A stretch of 64,000 bases of DNA from Streptomyces shenzhenensis. Lineage in GTDB: Bacteria; Actinomycetota; Actinomycetes; Streptomycetales; Streptomycetaceae. Positions 7,947-18,850 of this stretch are shown piece by piece; the first letter of the stretch is position 1, and every line of letters starts with the position of its first letter. The notes under the pieces are model-generated. The model searched no databases. It had not been told where the DNA came from and saw nothing but the letters and a program-made list of their open reading frames with translations. Position numbers and translations under genes: made by a program. The stretch spans positions 62,001-126,000 of the forward strand of contig NZ_PENI01000015.1 in NCBI RefSeq assembly GCF_003688995.1, read 5' to 3'.

Positions 7947-8810
7947 CTACGGCAGTACGGGTGGGAGGGTCAGCGTCCAGGCCTGCTGCTGGAGGGTCCA
8001 GGTGCGGCGGCGGACCGGGCCCGTGACCCCCGCGTCCGTGCGGTAGCGGAAGTCCGTTCCGGTCACGGTCACCGTGTGCCCCGACACCCGCAGCGGGGAC
8101 GCCTCCGCGCCCACCGACACCGGCCGCACCTCGACCTCGGCCCGCCCGGCGGTGCCCGGCGTCACCGACACCGCCTCCACCGGCTGGTCCAGGTCGATGA
8201 GCGTCGCCCCGTCGACCTCCACCCGCAGCCGCGCGGGGCCGGGCGGGGCCGGGGCGAGCCGGGCCGGCCGGGGCGCCAGGGTCCGTACCAGCGACCGGTA
8301 GGTCGAGCGCAGCCACGGCCGCCCGGAGACGGCGGTGGCGCCCACCGGCTCGGCCGGCCGGTCCTCGCGCGGCACGAGCGGCGGGATCCGCAGCGCGCCC
8401 AGCACCACCCCGTCGCTGTCGTCCACCAGCAGGTCCAGGCGGCGCCCGGTCCCGTCGAGCACGGCCCGGGCGGCCGCCACCGCTCCCGTCGGCACCCCGA
8501 GCGTCTCCGCCAGGGCCAGCGCACCCCCGACCGGCACCATGGACAGCACGCATCCGGCCAGCTCGCGCTGCCGGTGCAGCAGGGACACGGTCCGTATCAG
8601 CACGCGGTCGTCGCCGACCACCACCGGCCGCCGCGACCCTCGGCGCGCCAGCGCCCGGGCGAACTCCTCGGGACCGTCCGGCAGGCACACCTTGGTGGTC
8701 GCGCCCGCGCTGAGCACGTCTTTCACGATGCGAACGGACTCGCCGTCGGTCCGCCGGGCGACCGGATCGATGATCACCAGCAGCTGATCGGGCGTCGCGA
8801 AAGTCGCCAC
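7947..8810 (-). CDS. diacylglycerol-kinase-fold protein with eroded catalytic motifs
   Basis: This 287-aa protein aligns by eye with the two-domain lipid-kinase/DAGK fold: Rossmann-like N-half with LLVIIDPVARR, then the strand-loop sequences PVVVGDDRVLIRTV and LSMVPVGGALALAETLGVP, and a C-terminal beta-rich domain. In active family members those two loops read GGDGT and PxGTGNDFA; here the first is VGDDR and the second lost Thr-Gly-Asn-Asp. Start GTG 8810 gives the conserved beginning VATFATPDQ; the frame continues upstream into the intergenic region but without coding signal. It is divergent from purA. It may bind a lipid or nucleotide without being a kinase. Confidence 0.75.
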   Translation of the reverse strand: MATFATPDQLLVIIDPVARRTDGESVRIVKDVLSAGATTKVCLPDGPEEFARALARRGSRRPVVVGDDRVLIRTVSLLHRQRELAGCVLSMVPVGGALALAETLGVPTGAVAAARAVLDGTGRRLDLLVDDSDGVVLGALRIPPLVPREDRPAEPVGATAVSGRPWLRSTYRSLVRTLAPRPARLAPAPPGPARLRVEVDGATLIDLDQPVEAVSVTPGTAGRAEVEVRPVSVGAEASPLRVSGHTVTVTGTDFRYRTDAGVTGPVRRRTWTLQQQAWTLTLPPVLP

Positions 8811-8852
8811 CTCGGTCCTGCCTCGCTTCCTCGGGTAGCATCTTTGTGCAAG

Positions 8853-8880
8853 AGCCCCTTGCGCTATTGCGCCAGGGGCT
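8853..8880. promoter_or_regulatory. 12-bp inverted repeat in the purA upstream region
   Basis: AGCCCCTTGCGC (8853-8864) and GCGCCAGGGGCT (8869-8880) can pair with one mismatch over a 4-nt loop. The element sits between the divergent DAGK-fold gene and purA, so it could be an operator or a structured 5' leader of either gene. There is no U-run, which argues against a simple terminator. Confidence 0.5.
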
Positions 8881-9007
8881 TCGTCTATTCCGGGGCATCC
8901 GGTCCGACGGTTGTGCGGCCAACGGCGGTCGCGGTGGTACGTGGCGGTGAACCCTACGCGTACGCCCCTGACCTTGGACATGCCCCGCCCGGAAGGGGTG
9001 TACGCGC

Positions 9008-10291
9008 GTGCCCGCACTTGTGCTGCTCGGTGCTCAGTGGGGTGACGAGGGCAAGGGGAAGGCCACCGACCTGCTCGGTGGCTCGGTGGATTACGTCGTC
9101 CGGTACCAGGGCGGCAACAACGCCGGCCACACGGTGGTCGTCGGTGACCAGAAGTATGCCCTCCATCTGCTCCCCTCCGGAATCCTCTCGCCCGGTTGTA
9201 CGCCGGTCATCGGCAACGGCGTCGTCGTCGATCCGTCGGTCCTGCTTGCCGAGCTGAGCGGTCTGAACGAGCGCGGTGTCGACACCTCCAAGCTCCTGAT
9301 CAGCGGTAACGCGCACATCATCACGCCGTACAACGTCACGGTCGACAAGGTGACGGAACGCTTCCTCGGGAAGCGGAAGATCGGCACGACGGGACGCGGT
9401 ATCGGCCCCACCTACGCCGACAAGATCAACCGCGTCGGCATCCGGGTCCAGGACCTGTACGACGAGTCGATCCTGCAGCAGAAGGTCGAGGCGGCGCTCG
9501 ACGTCAAGAACCAGATGCTGACCAAGCTCTACAACCGGCGCGCCATCGCCGCCGACCAGGTGGTCGAGGAGCTGCTGGGCTACGCGGGGCAGCTCGCGCC
9601 GTACGTCGCGGACACGGTGCTGGTCCTCAACGAGGCGCTGGAGCAGGACAAGGTCGTCCTCTTCGAGGGCGGGCAGGGCACGCTGCTGGACATCGACCAC
9701 GGCACGTATCCGTTCGTCACCTCCAGCAACCCCACCGCGGGCGGAGCCTGCACGGGCTCCGGCGTCGGGCCGACGAAGATCAGCCGGGTCATCGGCATCC
9801 TGAAGGCGTACACGACCCGCGTCGGGGCCGGGCCCTTCCCGACCGAGCTGTTCGACGAGGACGGCGAGGCGCTGCGCCGGATCGGCGGCGAGCGGGGCGT
9901 CACCACCGGCCGGGACCGGCGCTGCGGCTGGTTCGACGCGGTGATCGCGCGGTACGCGACCCGGGTCAACGGCCTGACCGACTTCTTCCTCACCAAGCTG
10001 GACGTGCTCACCGGCTGGGAGCAGATCCCGGTCTGCGTCGCCTACGAGATCGACGGCCGCCGGGTCGAGGAACTCCCGTACTCCCAGACGGACTTCCACC
10101 ACGCCAAGCCGGTCTACGAGACGCTGCCGGGCTGGTCCGAGGACATCACCAAGGCCAAGTCCTTCTCGGATCTGCCGAAGAACGCGCAGAACTACGTCAA
10201 GGCGCTGGAGGAGATGTCCGGCGCCCCGATCTCCGCGATCGGGGTCGGTCCGGGCCGGGACGAGACGATCGAGATCAACTCGTTCCTCTGA
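9008..10291 (+). CDS. purA: adenylosuccinate synthetase
   Basis: This 427-aa cytoplasmic enzyme joins IMP and aspartate with GTP to give adenylosuccinate, the first committed step to AMP. The sequence shows the P-loop-like start QWGDEGKGK (residues 10-18, Asp13 catalytic), the IMP site TGRGIGP, the GGQGTLLDIDHGTYPFVT region and the GTP-binding KLDVLTGW near the C-terminus. Length is normal (about 430 aa). The GTG start has GGAAGGGG upstream. It is monocistronic: a strong hairpin follows 25 bp after the stop. Confidence 0.99.
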   Translation: MPALVLLGAQWGDEGKGKATDLLGGSVDYVVRYQGGNNAGHTVVVGDQKYALHLLPSGILSPGCTPVIGNGVVVDPSVLLAELSGLNERGVDTSKLLISGNAHIITPYNVTVDKVTERFLGKRKIGTTGRGIGPTYADKINRVGIRVQDLYDESILQQKVEAALDVKNQMLTKLYNRRAIAADQVVEELLGYAGQLAPYVADTVLVLNEALEQDKVVLFEGGQGTLLDIDHGTYPFVTSSNPTAGGACTGSGVGPTKISRVIGILKAYTTRVGAGPFPTELFDEDGEALRRIGGERGVTTGRDRRCGWFDAVIARYATRVNGLTDFFLTKLDVLTGWEQIPVCVAYEIDGRRVEELPYSQTDFHHAKPVYETLPGWSEDITKAKSFSDLPKNAQNYVKALEEMSGAPISAIGVGPGRDETIEINSFL

Positions 10292-10316
10292 CAGGTGCGG
10301 CGCCTGATGCCGCCGA

Positions 10317-10355
10317 CATCCCCAACTGCCCGGTTCGCAAGGGTAGTTGGGGATG
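10317..10355 (+). terminator. purA terminator
   Basis: CATCCCCAACTGCCC (10317-10331) pairs with GGGTAGTTGGGGATG (10341-10355), with one G-U pair and a 9-nt loop, and is followed by the T-containing TTAGTTTCAT. Position 25 bp after the purA stop makes it a factor-independent terminator. Confidence 0.8.
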
Positions 10356-10410
10356 TTAGTTTCATAGCGACAGTTGCGCATGGGTACGGGTGTCCTCCAG
10401 AAGGAGCAAG

Positions 10411-10782
10411 GTGCGCATCACACTGGCCGTTCACATGGAGACCGGCGACCGCGCGGGCGCCTCGGACGATCTGTACGGCTGGCTGCGTCAGGACCCCGAG
10501 CTGCGCGGTCTGGTCCGGCGGGAGTCCCCCCTCGACGCCCCGGCGGGGGCCATGGGGGCGTCGAGCGAGGTGCTGACGCTGGTCCTGGCCCCGGACGGGC
10601 CGACGGCGGCCGTCGGAGCGGCGGTCGTGGTCTGGCTGCAGAACCGCCGGGGCAATCAGACCGTCACCATCCACCAGCCGACCGGCACCCAGGTCGTCGT
10701 CTCCGCCGAGCAGGTCCGCGCACTGACGGCACAGGGCGCCACCGAACTGGCCCAACGGGTCGCCGAGGCCCTTCAGCAGTGA
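10411..10782 (+). CDS. small EACC1-like protein
   Basis: This 123-aa protein has an N-terminal beta segment (MRITLAVHME), a DLYGWLRQDPELRG helix, a glycine/alanine-rich hydrophobic stretch around residues 60-75, and ends with a conserved strand pair (QTVTIHQPTGTQVVVSAEQV) and an amphipathic helix. This matches what I remember of the effector-associated constant component EACC1, usually paired with caspase-like or other effectors in NTP-dependent conflict systems. No effector is next to it here. Start GTG 10411 follows AAGGAG. The last 95 bases of the gene and the following 25 are duplicated just downstream. The family call is tentative. Confidence 0.7.
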   Translation: MRITLAVHMETGDRAGASDDLYGWLRQDPELRGLVRRESPLDAPAGAMGASSEVLTLVLAPDGPTAAVGAAVVVWLQNRRGNQTVTIHQPTGTQVVVSAEQVRALTAQGATELAQRVAEALQQ

Positions 10783-10961
10783 TGGAGCCGGGTGACTGTC
10801 CGTGCCGGCTGCTGGGCGGTGGTGGTCGGTGCTGGAAGCCGCCCTGGCGACTGGTGCCCAGGTCGTCGTCTCCGCTGTGACGGCGCAGGGTGCCGCCGAA
10901 CTGGCCCAACGGGTCGCCGAGGCCCTTCAGCAGTGATGGAGCCGGGTGACTGTCCGTGCCG
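10688..10961 (+). repeat. direct duplication of the 3' end of the EACC1-like gene
   Basis: The block 10688-10807 (end of the gene, its stop codon and 25 bases after it) recurs at 10857-10961 with a deletion of about 15 bases and a few substitutions. The second copy cannot encode a complete protein and lies in noncoding DNA. Both copies contain the identical run GCCCAACGGGTCGCCGAGGC. The rest of the 273-bp gap up to 11055 shows no gene. Confidence 0.9.
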
Positions 10962-11055
10962 CTGTGGTGGAGGCCGGGCCTGGCGCCGGGAGCCACCCCG
11001 GTGATCGGCTCGCCCGCGGCTGATGCCTTGTCAGGCTGTTGCCGGAGGCGCGGGC

Positions 11056-11706
11056 TCAGCTGAAGACGATCATTGAGCCCTGGGCCAGGCTCCGGGTGGC
11101 CGCGGCGTGCAGGCCGAGCCAGACGTGCCGTTCGCGGGCGAACGGGCTCGGGTCGTACGGCGCCGGTACGGCCGGCTCCTCCAACTCCGTGGGCCCGCTC
11201 GGCGGTTCGGGGGCGGCCGGCGGGTTGGCCGGGTCGATGCCGATCGCCGGGGCCACCTGCTCCAGCTCCCGCAGCAGCGCCTGCGAGGAGCCCAACGGAC
11301 CGCCGCCCGCCAGCAGTTCGTCGCTGGACAGGGGCTGCGGGAAGTCGACCGGGACATAGGCGCCGGCGTGGTCGTAGTGCCAGACCAGATGCGACTGCTG
11401 GGCCGTCGACTCGAACATCTCCAGCAACTGCTCGTAGTCCCCGCCCAGTTCGTCCACCGGCGTCACCGGCAGCCCGCACACCTGGAGCAGATAGGCCCGG
11501 CGCAGGAAATGCAGCGCGTCGTAGTCGAAACCGGCCACCGGGGCGACCTCTCCGGACAGGCCCGGCATGTACTGGTACACCGGCACCGGCGGCAGCCCGG
11601 ACTCGGCGAGCAGCTTGTTGTATTGCGCGAGTTCCTCGGCGAACGGGTTGTCGGGGGTGTGGCACAACACGTCGACAAGCGGTACCAGCCACAGGTCACA
11701 GGCCAA
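11056..11706 (-). CDS. conserved actinobacterial hypothetical protein
   Basis: This 216-aa soluble protein starts LACDLWLVPLVDVLCHTPDNPFAEELA. Start chosen at TTG 11706 because GAGGAG lies 6 bases upstream; longer versions of the frame run through intergenic DNA. It has no signal peptide or membrane segment and is acidic with a proline-rich stretch (PANPPAAPEPP) at about 160-185. I do not recognise a domain. It is downstream of the glycosyltransferase gene on the same strand with an 80-bp gap, so co-transcription is possible. Confidence 0.75.
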   Translation of the reverse strand: MACDLWLVPLVDVLCHTPDNPFAEELAQYNKLLAESGLPPVPVYQYMPGLSGEVAPVAGFDYDALHFLRRAYLLQVCGLPVTPVDELGGDYEQLLEMFESTAQQSHLVWHYDHAGAYVPVDFPQPLSSDELLAGGGPLGSSQALLRELEQVAPAIGIDPANPPAAPEPPSGPTELEEPAVPAPYDPSPFARERHVWLGLHAAATRSLAQGSMIVFS

Positions 11707-11786
11707 AGAGGGCTCCTCGCATCGGCACGCGGCGCGCTCGCGCGCACAGCAGGTGGTCAGGGAAGGGTAGTCGGTGCGGCGCGGGG

Positions 11787-14213
11787 TCAGCTCCCCTTGT
11801 GCAGGTCCCATACCCACACCCCGCCGGTCCACGTGCCCGGCCTGTCGGTCAGCTTCGTCACGGCCTCGCGCAGCGGACCGTCGTTGGCCTGCGGGGCGAC
11901 CACCAGGGCGCCCGCCTTCCAGTACGCGAAGTCCCGCCGGGCCTGCGCCCGCCAGTTCTCGCCGATCTCCGGGACCACACCGGTGTAGCGCACCTCGCGC
12001 AGCATGTTGGAGGTGTAGCGGGGGGAGGCGCCGTAGATGCCGATGCGGTCCTCGCCGTAGGGGCCGTTGAAGTAGCCGCCGGGCAGCCTGAAGCCGAGGC
12101 CGGCCGCGGTCTGCCAGTGCAGCGCCTCCGCGGCGCCGGGGTCGGGCAGCGGCACGGGGACGAGCGACTCACCCCGGTGGACGTACGGCTTCCAGCCGCC
12201 GTCCGCGATGAACGCCGGCACCGGGGCCCGCTCCACGGACTTCAGCGGCGCCGGAACCAGCGGGAGCAGCGCCAGGGCGACGCCGAGCAGCCCGACGTAC
12301 TGGGTCGCCGCGTCGCGCGTCGCGGCCAGCCGGTCCACGGCGATCGCGAGCAGCATGCCGAGCGCGGGCGCGCAGATCATCGCCACCCGGCCCTCGATGA
12401 CCGACTCGAACAGCGGCAGATGGGCGAGCGCCGCCCACGGGCCGGGGAAGACGGTGTCGGTGAGCGGGACGCGGATCTTCGGTCCGAGCGACAGCAGCGC
12501 GGCGGCCACCGCCGTGAACGCCAGCGCCTTGACCAGGGCCCGCTCCCACAGCCGTACGACGATCGCGAAGGCGACGGTGACCAGCGGCCAGCCGTAGAAC
12601 GCGTTCTGCTCCGTGGGGTTGAGCGAGAGGGCACCCGCGATCTGCGCGTCGCCGGCGAGCAGCGAGCGCTCGGCGAACGTGATCAGCGAGAGGGGACTGT
12701 TGCCCGCGTTGTCGCCGTGCAGGACGCTCTTGTAGCTCTGCGGGCCCGCGAACTGCCAGTACAGCGGGAAGGCGACCAGCGGCAGACAGACCGCCGCGCC
12801 GATCAGCAGGCCCCTGGCCAGGGGCCGCCAGACCTGCCGCGCCACGTCCCGGCGGACCACCCCGTAGCCGGCGGCGAACAGCAGCATGCCGATCGCGGCG
12901 AGCAGCAGCGGCTCCTCGCCGAGGAAGATCTGGTACGTCGCCATCAGGCCCAGCACGATCCCGTCCCGCACCACCCGGGTGCCCGCGCACAGCCGCAGGG
13001 CGCGGTCGACGATCAGCGGGATCATGAACAGGACCACGAAGTTGGGGTGCGCGTTGGCGTGGCTGACCATCGGCGGGGCGAACGCGGCCAGGGAGGCGCC
13101 GAGTAACGCGGCGGCCCGCTGCCGCACCACCCGTTTCAGGATCAGCCAGTACCAGGCGGCCGCGGTGGCGGCCAGCCCCAGCGCCATGCACACGCTCAGC
13201 GAGACCGCCGGCCCGGCCAGCAGGGTGAGCGGCGCGAACGGTACGGACAGGCCCAGCATGACCGTGTTGGCCATCAGATTGACGCCGTCGGGGAAGCCCT
13301 GCAGGTCGGTGAAGAGCGGGTTGCGCAGATGGGCGACGTTGTCGGCCGTCACCGCGAAGAACCACTCCCACTGGTTCTGGTCCTGCAACGAGTCAGGGAG
13401 GTAGCGGTGGGCCGGGTCGACGAGGCGGCCCGAGTAGAGCAGGACCGCCATCAGCAGGAACAGGACCGTCGCCAGCAGGTCGGCGGGGCGCAGCGCGCGG
13501 GTCCGCAGCCGGGCCAGATCGGCCAGCACGCGCGCGTAGTCGAGCGGGCCGATCTTCGAGCCGGGCTGGTGGCTCCAGCGCACCGGGACCTCGGCGATCG
13601 GCCAGCCCGAGCGGTGGAAGCGCTGGAGCACCTCCACGTCGATGCCCCAGCCGTCGAGCCGGGACGCCGCGAACGCGGTGCGCGCCCGGTCGCCGTCGAA
13701 CAGTTTGAAACCGCACTGGGTGTCCCGGATGCCGGGCACCGCGGTCGCGCGTATCAGCAGGTTCCCGGCGCGGCCGAGCCATTCGCGGACCCGGTGCTGC
13801 CGGTGGGCGATGTCCGCGCCCGGCACGGACCGCGAACCGATCGCCACCGCGTTCCCCTCGCTGAGCGCCTTGTCCAGCCGCTCCAGCTCCTCGATGGGGG
13901 CGGCCAGATCGGCGTCGGTGACGAGCACCCGCCGCCCGCGCGAGTCGGCGACCCCGAGCCGCAGGGCGTGGCCCTTGCCGCGGTTGCGCGGGGCGGTGAC
14001 CAGCCGGACCCGCGGATGCCCGAGCCGGGTGACGACGTCCCGGGTGCCGTCGGTCGACCCGTCGTCGGCGACGACGACCTCCCACTCGCCCCAGCGGCCC
14101 GCGTTCTCGCCCAGGTAGCCGGTGACGGCCGTGAGTGTGGGGCCGAGGCGCGCCTCCTCGTTGTAGGCGGGCACGACCACGGTGAGGTCGACCGCCTCGG
14201 TGAGGCCGCTCAC
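11787..14213 (-). CDS. family 2 glycosyltransferase fused to a multi-pass membrane domain
   Basis: The 808-aa protein starts with a GT2 domain (about 1-250): LTVVVPAYNEE, the acidic VVADDGSTDGT, DADLAAP as the DXD-type metal/nucleotide site, and TQCGFKLF, the pattern of dolichyl-phosphate glucosyl/mannosyltransferases. From about 275 on it has a dozen hydrophobic segments and an external C-terminal part, like GT-C or YfhO-type membrane enzymes. The likely role is making a polyprenyl-phosphate sugar and using it at the outer membrane face in one polypeptide (inference). Start GTG 14213 overlaps the GntR stop by 4 bp. Confidence 0.9.
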   Translation of the reverse strand: MSGLTEAVDLTVVVPAYNEEARLGPTLTAVTGYLGENAGRWGEWEVVVADDGSTDGTRDVVTRLGHPRVRLVTAPRNRGKGHALRLGVADSRGRRVLVTDADLAAPIEELERLDKALSEGNAVAIGSRSVPGADIAHRQHRVREWLGRAGNLLIRATAVPGIRDTQCGFKLFDGDRARTAFAASRLDGWGIDVEVLQRFHRSGWPIAEVPVRWSHQPGSKIGPLDYARVLADLARLRTRALRPADLLATVLFLLMAVLLYSGRLVDPAHRYLPDSLQDQNQWEWFFAVTADNVAHLRNPLFTDLQGFPDGVNLMANTVMLGLSVPFAPLTLLAGPAVSLSVCMALGLAATAAAWYWLILKRVVRQRAAALLGASLAAFAPPMVSHANAHPNFVVLFMIPLIVDRALRLCAGTRVVRDGIVLGLMATYQIFLGEEPLLLAAIGMLLFAAGYGVVRRDVARQVWRPLARGLLIGAAVCLPLVAFPLYWQFAGPQSYKSVLHGDNAGNSPLSLITFAERSLLAGDAQIAGALSLNPTEQNAFYGWPLVTVAFAIVVRLWERALVKALAFTAVAAALLSLGPKIRVPLTDTVFPGPWAALAHLPLFESVIEGRVAMICAPALGMLLAIAVDRLAATRDAATQYVGLLGVALALLPLVPAPLKSVERAPVPAFIADGGWKPYVHRGESLVPVPLPDPGAAEALHWQTAAGLGFRLPGGYFNGPYGEDRIGIYGASPRYTSNMLREVRYTGVVPEIGENWRAQARRDFAYWKAGALVVAPQANDGPLREAVTKLTDRPGTWTGGVWVWDLHKGS

Positions 14214-14902
14214 CGGGCCGCCAGCCGCTCGATCAGGGCGAGGGAGTGCGTGTCGTACGCGGTGACGACCGCGCGGGCCGCAGTGGCGTCCCGGCGGGCC
14301 AGCGCGTCGACCAGTTCGGTGTGGCCGGACCACAGCAGGCCGCGCAGATCCGGCAGCCGGCGCAGATGCTGCACCGCGCACACCCAGGACAACAGGCGCA
14401 GCCGGTGCAGGAAGTCGGCGAGATAGGGGTTGCCGAACAGGGCGCTCAGCTCGCGCCAGAAGCGCAGGTCGTAGCCGATGAGTATGGTCAGTTCGCCGGC
14501 GCCCGCCGCGCGCTGGGCCTCCTCGCCGCGCCGCCGGACCGTGGTGAGGGCCGCCGCGGTCCGCGGGTCGGCCGGGTCCTGGAAGGCGCCGTGGCCCTCG
14601 GCGAGGGCCTGGAACATGCCGTCGGTGACCAGGCTGCGGGCCTCGACCATGCCCCGGTAGTCGGTCAGCGAGTACTCGGGGACGCGGAAGCCGCGGTGCT
14701 GGTCGGCCTCCAGGATGCCCTGCGCGGACAGGTCGACCAGCGCCTCCCGGACCGGGGTCGCCGACACGCCGTACTGCTCGGCGATCTCCTTCACCGTGAA
14801 CTCCCGCCCCGGCTGGAGCCGGCCGGCGAGCACCTCGTCGCGGAGCGCGTCCGCGATCTGCTGGCGCAGGGTGCTGCGCGTCACGGCGCCGTTCCCGGGC
14901 AT
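14210..14902 (-). CDS. GntR-family regulator with FCD domain
   Basis: This 230-aa regulator has an N-terminal winged helix (STLRQQIADALRDEVLAGRLQPG ... VSATPVREALVDLSAQGIL) followed by an all-helical FadR C-terminal domain (about 85-215). Start ATG 14902 (MPGNGAVTRS) was chosen over an upstream GTG at 14959. It overlaps the glycosyltransferase by 4 bp, so they form an operon. The neighbouring aminotransferase on the same strand may be its target because such FCD regulators often control amino-acid or amine catabolism, but no effector can be named. Confidence 0.9.
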   Translation of the reverse strand: MPGNGAVTRSTLRQQIADALRDEVLAGRLQPGREFTVKEIAEQYGVSATPVREALVDLSAQGILEADQHRGFRVPEYSLTDYRGMVEARSLVTDGMFQALAEGHGAFQDPADPRTAAALTTVRRRGEEAQRAAGAGELTILIGYDLRFWRELSALFGNPYLADFLHRLRLLSWVCAVQHLRRLPDLRGLLWSGHTELVDALARRDATAARAVVTAYDTHSLALIERLAAR

Positions 14903-15012
14903 GGTCGGCGGCTTCTCCTCACACGTGCGGGTGACGTACTCGCTTATGTCTACGAGCACGCCACCTTACGCGTTCGGCTTGCACCCGGTGAGAATCGGTG
15001 CTGCCCGGTCGC

Positions 15013-16368
15013 TCACTCCGTGTAGGTGTCGGCCACGCTCAGGGCCGCGTCCAGGGCCGCGAGACCCTCCTTCAGCTCGGCCTCGGAGACATTGCAGGGC
15101 GGTACGACATGGCTGCGGTTCATGTTGATGAACGGCCACAGGCCGTGCTGCCTGGCGGCGGCGCCGAACGCGGCCATCGGCGCGTTCGCCTCGCCCGCCG
15201 CGTTGTACGGCACCAGCGGCTCCCGGGTCTCCCGGTCCTTCACCAGGTCAAGGGCCCAGAACATGCCGACGCCGCGCACCTCGCCGACGCTGGGGTGCCG
15301 GGCGGCCAGCTCGCGCAGCCCCGGCTCCACCACGGCCGCGCCGAGCCGCTTCGCGTTGGCGACGATGCCCTCCTCCTCCATCACGTTGATGGTGGCGACG
15401 GCGGCGGCGCAGGCCAGCGGATGGCCGGAGTACGTCAGTCCGCCCGGGTAGGGGCGCTTGCCGAAGGTCTCGGCGATCCTCCCGGAGACGGCCACGCCGC
15501 CGAGCGGCACATATCCGGAGTTCACGCCCTTCGCGAAGGTCATCAGGTCCGGCACGACGCCGAACAGGTCGGCCGCGAACCATTCGCCGGTCCGTCCGAA
15601 CCCGGCCATGACCTCGTCCAGGACGAAGACGATCCCGTACTTGTCGCACAGTTCCCGCACGCCCGCGAGGTAGCCCGGCGGCGGCACCATGATGCCCGCC
15701 GTGCCCGGGATCGTCTCCAGCACGATCGCGGCGATCGTGCCCGGCCCCTCGAAGGCGATCGTGGTCTCCAGGTGCTCCAGCGCCCGGGCGCACTCCTGCT
15801 CCTCGGTCTCGGCGTAGAAGCGGGAGCGGTAGAGGAACGGCGTCCAGAAGTGGACGACCCCGGCGGTGCCGCTGTCGGAGGGCCAGCGGCGCGGGTCGCC
15901 GGTGACGTTGATCGCCTGCTGGGTGCCGCCGTGGTAGGAGCGGTACGCCGACAGCACCTTCGGGCGGCCCGTGTGCAGCCGGGCCATGCGGACGGCGTGC
16001 TCGATCGCGTCCGCGCCGCCGTTGGTGAAGAAGATCTTGTCGAGGTCGCCGGGCGTCCGCTCGGCGATCAGCCGGGCCGCCTCGGAGCGGGCCTCGATCG
16101 CGAACGCGGGCGCGAACGTGGTCAGGGTCCCGGCCTGCTCCTGGATCGCGGCGACCACCTTCGGGTGCTGGTAGCCGATGTTGGTGAAGACGAGCCCGCT
16201 GGTGAAGTCCAGGTACCGCGTGCCGTCGTAGTCCCAGAAGTACGACCCTTCCGCGCCGGCCACGGCGAGCGGGTCGATGAGTTCCTGAGCGGACCAGGAG
16301 TGGAACACATGCGCGCGGTCCGCGGCCTTCACGGCGGCGCCGGCGTCGGGGTTGGGCTGAGGGGTCAT
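15013..16368 (-). CDS. class III PLP-dependent aminotransferase
   Basis: This 451-aa enzyme has the class III signature: VLDEVMAGFGRTGEWFA (Asp contacting the PLP nitrogen) and TFAKGVNSGYVPLGG with the Schiff-base lysine, plus TNGGADAIEHAVRMAR and YRSYHGGT for phosphate and ring stacking. It resembles beta-alanine/taurine/omega-amino acid:pyruvate transaminases more than ornithine enzymes; the exact substrate is not readable. Start ATG 16368 has no Shine-Dalgarno and TACGCT lies 8 nt upstream, so a leaderless mRNA is plausible. Confidence 0.93.
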   Translation of the reverse strand: MTPQPNPDAGAAVKAADRAHVFHSWSAQELIDPLAVAGAEGSYFWDYDGTRYLDFTSGLVFTNIGYQHPKVVAAIQEQAGTLTTFAPAFAIEARSEAARLIAERTPGDLDKIFFTNGGADAIEHAVRMARLHTGRPKVLSAYRSYHGGTQQAINVTGDPRRWPSDSGTAGVVHFWTPFLYRSRFYAETEEQECARALEHLETTIAFEGPGTIAAIVLETIPGTAGIMVPPPGYLAGVRELCDKYGIVFVLDEVMAGFGRTGEWFAADLFGVVPDLMTFAKGVNSGYVPLGGVAVSGRIAETFGKRPYPGGLTYSGHPLACAAAVATINVMEEEGIVANAKRLGAAVVEPGLRELAARHPSVGEVRGVGMFWALDLVKDRETREPLVPYNAAGEANAPMAAFGAAARQHGLWPFINMNRSHVVPPCNVSEAELKEGLAALDAALSVADTYTE

Positions 16369-16630
16369 GCTCGCGAGCGTAGATGTCCGGGACGCGGACC
16401 GGACATCGGCGTCCTGTGCCGTGGTCGGAGGGTTTTTGCGACAGGTTGTCGACGGTGGCGGCCGGTGGCGGCCGGTGGCGGCCCGGTGGCGCCCGGGATC
16501 ATGCCCGGTGCCGGGCCCGGTGTCGCCCGAACAGGGCAGCCCGGAACCGCGCGCACCGCCCCGGGCGACTCCCTTCAGGGCCGCACTATTCTCGGTCCGA
16601 GGCTGACGTACGGGGGAAGGCGGCGGTTCC
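16369..16630. other. intergenic region with 10-bp GC-rich reiterations
   Basis: This 262-bp gap separates the divergent aminotransferase and kinase genes. At about 16455-16500 a GCCGGTGGCG motif is repeated four times head to tail. No gene is visible; promoters for both genes must be here. Confidence 0.5.
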
Positions 16631-18679
<2,049 letters not shown>

Positions 18680-18850
18680 GGCGCCGCGGGCCTGCGGGGC
18701 GGTGGGTGCCCGGGGGCCCGTGTGCCGAACTCCCGTTGTCTGCCGAGTGGTTGAACGTCCGGAGAACTTCTGCGTACGCGACCGGAATGGCCCCTCCTGG
18801 GCGCGTACGGTGACCCCACTTTGACTCCGGGGAGTGGCGGGGGCACCCAC

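Noticed and set aside
11073..13106. A 677-residue plus-strand frame across the glycosyltransferase gene
   Set aside because: It is a shadow of the minus-strand gene, with no domain and Arg/Ala/Gln-dominated composition.
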